DNA of 64,000 nucleotides from the NCBI GenBank assembly GCA_035235625.1, contig CP141144.1:25479014-25543013 (forward strand), in the 5' to 3' direction. The notes below the pieces were generated by a model. It ran no database searches. It saw only the letters and a program-made list of their open reading frames with translations, and had not been told where the DNA came from. Below are positions 58,853-64,000 of the stretch, piece after piece. The DNA comes from Saururus chinensis. Taxonomy: Eukaryota; Streptophyta; Magnoliopsida; Piperales; Saururaceae. Position 1 is the stretch's first letter. Each line of letters starts with the position of its first letter. The position numbers and the translations under genes were made by a program.

Positions 58853-60760
58853 CAGAGGTCTATGTCACCATTGCTAAAGGTTTCAACACCATTGCTAGGG
58901 TTCAACGAAGCTCCACTGTACTGCCACTAGAGTTCCCACATATTGCCCTATAGCTCTCCCCATCCACTTTTGTTAATTTTTGGTCACCAAAGCATCAATA
59001 GAACATTGTGGAAATACACATATAGAACGTCGATGGAGCCGAAGAAAATCAGGGCCTGCACCGAGATCACATGCCATTTATTGTGATGTCTCTGATTTTT
59101 TTGTAATTTTTTTCCTTTTCCCATTGGGAAATTTGACACTATGACATATTTTATTATCTTATTTTTACCTAATATTTGGATTAATAGAGTCGGGTGTGAG
59201 GCTCAGTTGCATATCCTAGGCCTTGGTACACCTCGAGAGTTGTTGGCATGAAAAAGAAAATAAAATAAAAGTGGATAAAAACAAAACAAAAGGATTGGGC
59301 TCAGTTGAGCCATTCTAGAATGTTTCAGAATCCCCCTTCTTTGCATTTTGGCTGAATCAGAGGCAACGCCACCCGCTAGCCACCTCCTTAGCGCTGTCCT
59401 AGCTAATTCACTGGCCCCCAATCGGCTATGTTCCCAACCATTTCACCTCCGCTAGATCTGCCCTTGCCCTATGTTTTGGGTTCTACCGCTGTAGATATGG
59501 GCCGACAGTGACCAGATGACCGTCATGGGCTCTGCCCCAAACTGGTGACCGCTAGGGCCGACCTAGTTTCTCTTATGCCGATGTCCTTTTGCCCTCCCCT
59601 ATTTCTGTTTGTGTTAGAAATTTGAGGCGACGCCAATGAGAGCTAGCCTCTAGTTGGCCAGTCTTGGCCTAGTGACAGTAAGGTCGTCATCTCAGCCATG
59701 CCCCATTGGCCCCCAACTCGATTTAGCCTCTGCCATTCTAGAACCTCTTAGAAACCCCCTTCTCTATTTTGATTCTCCGATGTGATACCACTGGCAATAA
59801 TTGCCGTTTGTCACCAGGGTTGGCTCCGCCCAGCCACCATGGTGATTGTGATGTCAGCTAGAGTGGCTAGTACCCCTCCTTGCTCACTCCCTGTGTCCCG
59901 CAATCCTTCTCTATGTTCTGCTTATTTTGTCATTTTGGATCACTATAGCATCATTGGACACTAGACGGCCTCGAGACCACCCTTGTCTGACCGGTCTCTA
60001 CCTAGAGGTAGCTGGGTCGACGCCCTAGTGCAATACCGCCCCTCTTTTCTAGCATGAGCCAGACACTCCCACTTTGTTTGGGTTTTGGGCAACTCGAACA
60101 TAGCTGCTATCACCTTTATAAACCACCATCGCTGACCCCTCGCAGGGGTGGATCATTCTGCATATATTTCTTTTGTGTTGTGAAAGGGATTTCACCAAAC
60201 AAAGCGTTGAAAGAGGTTGCTTGCTGGGAATCTTGTCGTTGGAGTGAAGGAACTCTTAACGTGGGGTGATAAAGGATCGGAGAAGAAGAAAGCTCGCGAG
60301 TATGCGGCCTCTCAAAACCTCCTCAAAATGAGCCCTATGTGGCCTATTTATAAATATGGGGATTAAGAAATTTAATCCGTTGTTAATCCACTTAGAAATT
60401 GGGCCAACGCGGAATAATTGTGCTATATTTTAATAATTCTCATTACTCTAGATAATCGGGCTAGCAAAACTACTAAAATAACCCAAATACATATCTAAAT
60501 TGGGTAAATAGGCCATGAACAATATGTTCAAGTTCAAATAGTTGTAACTCCCTCATCCGAACTCTGATTCACGCATTCTTTATAGCGTTTTAAAGCTCTT
60601 TCTGTCTACTTTCTAACCCCATTAGTCTCAGTCATAAATTCTATCTAATGGAAAAGTTATTCTACTAAGAAAGTCAATAGGTCAATTACCCAATTTTCCA
60701 CGTGTTTAATTTTTAAAATCTAGAAAAATCCGAGATATTATAGAGGAGCTCCGCCAAACT
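58853..60760 (-). mobile_element. gypsy-type LTR and leader, minus orientation
   Basis: 60,330-60,735 is the inverse relative of 37,800-38,170. On the minus strand it runs from atatctcggatttttctaga through a TATA-like tttataaatag to C-rich leader sequence. 59,300-59,900 shows two diverged CG-rich blocks with similar words (aaacccccttctctattttg / aatcccccttctttgcattttg). No element proteins are seen. Short frames here are not called. Confidence 0.4.
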
Positions 60761-61191
60761 TCCAGTTGTGGTACCGAGGAGCTCTGTCAGACCTCTAAAT
60801 GAACTCAAATAGTTATACAACGAAATTGTAGAGCCCGCCCTGCAATGCTTTGGTGACTGTATGATACATTGCTATGATGGTGATGTTAATTAGTGAAAGA
60901 GTAAACTTGACAAAAGCTTATGTGAGGGTATTTTCGTTTAATTACATTAATAAAAAGAACCTTGTCATTTTTAACAATTTAGCACTTATTTATGTTGTGA
61001 TCAACAAAATGCCCTTTCAATAATTCATGCTGCGTAGATGTTTACATAAACATAAAGTTATTTTATGTATTATGTGAAAATAATAGAGGAGATTTTTTGT
61101 ATAATGAGTTACATCATAGGACTATATACAAAATCCTTGTCACTGTACATGAAATTATGGGAGAATCCTTGGAGTCGTGGGAGGATTTGAA
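60761..61191. other. no gene seen
   Basis: AT-rich spacer; begins with the inverted minisatellite motif. Confidence 0.5.
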
Positions 61192-62367
61192 AGGGTGCTA
61201 ACGAGCCGAGTCAAACCGAATTTTGAAGTTTTTTGACTCGAGCTCGATTTCTAAAAACTTGGCTCAAGCTTCGAGCTCGATTTCTAAAAACTCGGCTCAA
61301 GCTTCGAGCTCAATTGAATATTTAGATGCCTAACTTGAGCTCAGTTGGGCCTAGGAACTCAAAACTCGAATCAAGCTCAAGCTCAAAAATATATTATAGC
61401 AGTTTGAACCTATGTTCTAATTGAGCTTGAATCCCATGTACAACCCAAACTATTTTCTTCCGTAAAAGAACATATTAATTTAAAGAATCACATTAACATT
61501 ACAAAAATAAAAAAATTATAACAAACACAATTATATTCTATTAAAGTTGTAAATATTACTTTAAAATTTATGATTAAAATAAGAGTAAATAAATTACCCT
61601 GTAAAAAACTTTCACTAGTCATAAAAAATTTAACTAATGTTATTCAAATCTTTCATATAATAAGCTACCAAAAACTGAACTAGCATCGAAGCCATGACAA
61701 CTCCTATTCATAGATTTCATATTTGATTATTTTAGTGACCACAAAAGAGTTCAAGATGAGAGAACTATCTAGACCTCAGTAGTAACATATTTAAGTGCGT
61801 GTGGATTGCCTAAAAAATAAAAATCAATATAAGTAAACTTCAGTAGTAAAATTTAGATTTAGTTAATTGTATATATTATAGGCAAAATCTAAATATAATT
61901 TACTAGATCTCTAATTCTAAACCAATTTGATTGGATAATTAAAAATATTTATTATATAAGTAGAATTACATATTTAGATTTGTTAAAATTAGAATGACTA
62001 AAGGTATCATTTAAAATTAAATAGTATTATATAGATGAATAATGGTAGAATATAAATAAAATAATTTATCATACATACATTCTCAATTTTATTAGTAATA
62101 TGATTTATATTTATTTAAAATATAATAACATAATTATATTATATATTATATTATATATCATGTATTAATGTATATGTAATATATATAATTTTATAAAAAG
62201 AAAAAAATTTAAAATTTATATAATATAAATATAATTTTGGCGTTGTTTAATATCGGCTGATTTACTTTTAAGTTTAAATTAAGGTCAAATCAATCTCCCT
62301 TATTCGACACAAACCGAGCTTAACTTGTTTAATCCGACGAGCTGGCTCGACTAAGTGAAACAGCCCT
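61192..62367. mobile_element. hAT-like non-autonomous element
   Basis: The left end agggtgctaacgagccgagt and the right end, reversed, agggctgtttcacttagtcg are related. Subterminal gagctcgatttctaaaaact repeats (61,240-61,310) and GAGCT/AGCTC-rich sequence occur at both sides around a very AT-rich core. No transposase frame. A clean 8-bp target duplication was not seen. Confidence 0.45.
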
Positions 62368-63016
62368 GGACTCGGTCTCGGTGCGGTTAAGGGTCCATTT
62401 GATTCAGACCAAACAATGGACCCTAAAACTTAAAACAAGCCGACTCTGATTCTTCAAATAAACCGGGCCAAGACCAGAAATCTGGCCGTCTGTCGCAGTG
62501 TCAGGTGTTGCCGTGATGGAGTGAAGAGCCGACAGTGCCTCGGCCCACCCCTAATGAACGCCTAAGGCCATCTGCTCTCTCTTTCGGTTTTCCCCTAAAT
62601 CCGCCATGGACGCCGACGCTTAGAGTGCCGGCAGCGTCGACGGAGACAACCGCGAGGTGCAATTTATCCCATTTCTTCGTTCACTGGTGCGAGCTCCTTC
62701 ACTCCTGCCGTTTGTTCTTTCTCCTTATTCTCTTTTCGAACGGAAACTTACTTTAACCATGCTTTAGCAAAAGTTTACTAGTAGAACTGTACAAGTAATC
62801 CTTTTGTTTATCAAAAGAAATGAACTTACGATGGTGACTATGGAGGCTAATATTGTTTCCTAATTTCTCTGTTTTGTTTATTATCCCTCCTTGGTGCAGT
62901 TCAATATGTTTGGCCTATTTCGTTTGCAACGGCTTCAGCCTTCAAATGCTTTTTTATGGTGCAAACTTTTAGAAGTGATTATTTACTCTATCGTTCTTTG
63001 TGAGTGAGAGAAACAG
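62368..63016 (+). other. possible 5' region of a gene
   Basis: 62,520-62,660 is CG-rich and unlike its surroundings, with a potential donor at accgcgag|gtgcaa (near 62,656). It could be a 5' UTR exon for the frame at 63,017. This is inference from composition only. Confidence 0.25.
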
Positions 63017-63252
63017 ATGAGCGGGATTCGTAGGATGGTAGCGTTTGATTTTCCCAAGCCCGTCTCTCCCCTCAAGTCCTCCCTCCGCCCTATCTCTCGG
63101 CCGATTGCTTGCCTTGCTTCCTCCGCCGACGCCCTCTTTTCCCGGCCGGCTGATCTCTGCCAGTTCCTCTCTATCCTGCCTTTCACCCCCCCCTCCTTGC
63201 TGTCCTCCCCGCCTCTCTCCTCTTTGAAGATCTTTTCTACTGCCATTTTCGG
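63017..63252 (+). CDS. candidate first exon, organelle-type N-terminus (unknown protein)
   Basis: ATG at 63,017 opens MSGIRRMVAFDFPKPVSPLK and continues Ser/Pro/Arg-rich with few acidic residues for 78 codons to FSTAIF, where a donor-like GG|GTAATT occurs. Without splicing, the frame stops two bases later, giving a 79-residue peptide. Composition fits a mitochondrial or plastid presequence. Codon GC content is clearly above the surroundings. The rest of the gene would lie beyond the intron, off the window's right side or past the MITE. An opposite-strand frame (62,983-63,246) is explained as its shadow. Confidence 0.35.
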
Positions 63253-63425
63253 GTAATTTTCTCCTTGTTTTCTTTTTGTTATTTAGTTGAGACGGGTTCT
63301 TGGAAGTTTAATTCTTCTTACCGAATGCTCCGTTTATTTGTGGTTTGAAGATCAAACTGTGCCTTCTGTTTATCTTGCTTTTTTTTTTTTATCCGTATTG
63401 GGCTCTTTTAATTAGTAGAAAATTA

Positions 63426-63808
63426 GGTGTAGTTTGGCAACACATTTGAAGGTGAATAAAATGACATTTTGCTTCAAATGCCTTTGTACATAAATGAGCC
63501 ATTAATGTACCTCGAAATCTCTGAGGGGCCATCATGAGGATTTGTGAGTCATTTGTGTAGAAAGGTTCTCCTGAGGAACTTTTCTACAAATGAACTTCAT
63601 GGCTCTTTTTAACACAAGTTCAGATTTCGAGGTCATTTATTTTGAATTTGTGGGAAAATGATTAATGTGGGTTGCCAAACAAGAATCATTTACCAATATT
63701 TATTGGGAAAAGTAATTTCACATGAAGTATGACATCCAAACAAGATTAACGGGAAAGTGGGCACAAATGGGCCACACATGAAGGGGAAAATGGTTGCCAA
63801 ATCACACC
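63426..63808. mobile_element. Tourist-like MITE (PIF/Harbinger)
   Basis: The 383-bp element has 16-bp terminal inverted repeats, GGTGTAGTTTGGCAAC and GGTGTGATTTGGCAAC (two mismatches), and a perfect TTA target duplication at 63,423-63,425 and 63,809-63,811. Internal parts are also inverse repeats (acctcgaaatct / agatttcgaggt, and a central gtagaaaggttct / aggaacttttctac), so nearly the whole element can fold on itself. No coding capacity. It lies in the putative intron after the 63,017 exon. Confidence 0.85.
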
Positions 63809-64000
63809 TTAAGTTTTTTTTTGCCTGCAGTTAAGTACGCATTGTCCCACTTAAGTCAGTTGTTGCAGCCCTGTTTTACAGGCAAGGAAAAGAAAAAAAT
63901 CTATTGATGGGAAAATATTTAAAACCAACATGCCCTTAGTGGAACATACTTTTAAAGTCATATAATTTTTGGTTATTCAACATTTGGGCATCCTACTTAA

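Noticed and set aside
1-64000. tRNA and rRNA genes
   Set aside because: Scanned by eye for the conserved tRNA box words and rRNA cores; none was convincing. A covariance-model search would be decisive.

Overview
The window is nuclear DNA of a flowering plant. The evidence is a plant-type HASPP28/PDAP1 gene with introns, a Mutator-like element carrying a plant mobile domain (PMD) gene, Ty1/copia and Ty3/gypsy LTR elements with plant-type primer-binding sites, a Tourist-like MITE and several hAT-like ends. Most of the 64 kb is transposon-derived. No rRNA, tRNA, CRISPR array or bacterial-style operon was seen. Species cannot be named from the sequence.

Layout. 1-8.25 kb: a host gene on the minus strand (HASPP28, four exons seen, last exon apparently off the left edge) whose long introns hold tandem duplications, an old dispersed repeat and a small hAT-like element. 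8.25-8.53 kb: its compact promoter (TATA-like, site II and telo-box motifs). 8.54-15.15 kb: a 6.6 kb Mutator-like element (MULE) flanked by an 11-bp target duplication, with long terminal inverted repeats built of hairpins, a decayed mudrA-type transposase and a decayed five-exon PMD gene. 15.2-19.3 kb: a recent 0.72 kb duplication around an LTR-like segment, then a fold-back region with a 39-bp minisatellite. 20.0-24.4 kb: an old, heavily broken Ty1/copia element.

24.4-33.9 kb: mostly unassigned sequence with a stray DnaJ exon, a zinc-knuckle fragment, a roughly 1 kb tandem array of about 100-bp units, a candidate first exon with a plastid-like N-terminus, and a diverged copy of the HASPP28 promoter at 33.1-33.3 kb. 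34.0-37.2 kb: a minus-strand copia gag fragment. 37.8-52.2 kb: gypsy (Tekay-like) territory, including a long LTR and another LTR split by a complete, young, non-coding LTR element (41,934-49,737, 5-bp target duplication, LTRs about 99% identical).

52.8-54.05 kb: the only long intact host-like reading frame, 420 codons on the minus strand, resembling a divergent type I MADS-box protein. 54.2-55.4 kb: AT-rich tandem repeats with a MULE-TIR-like hairpin next to that gene's promoter. 56-60.8 kb: LTR pieces and a hAT end. 61.2-62.4 kb: a hAT-like element. 63.0-63.25 kb: a candidate first exon. 63.43-63.81 kb: a well-defined Tourist-like MITE.

The best candidates for something under-described are the PMD-carrying MULE with palindrome-array TIRs, the orphan copy of the HASPP28 promoter, and the shared degenerate repeat leader in the Tekay-like non-coding elements.
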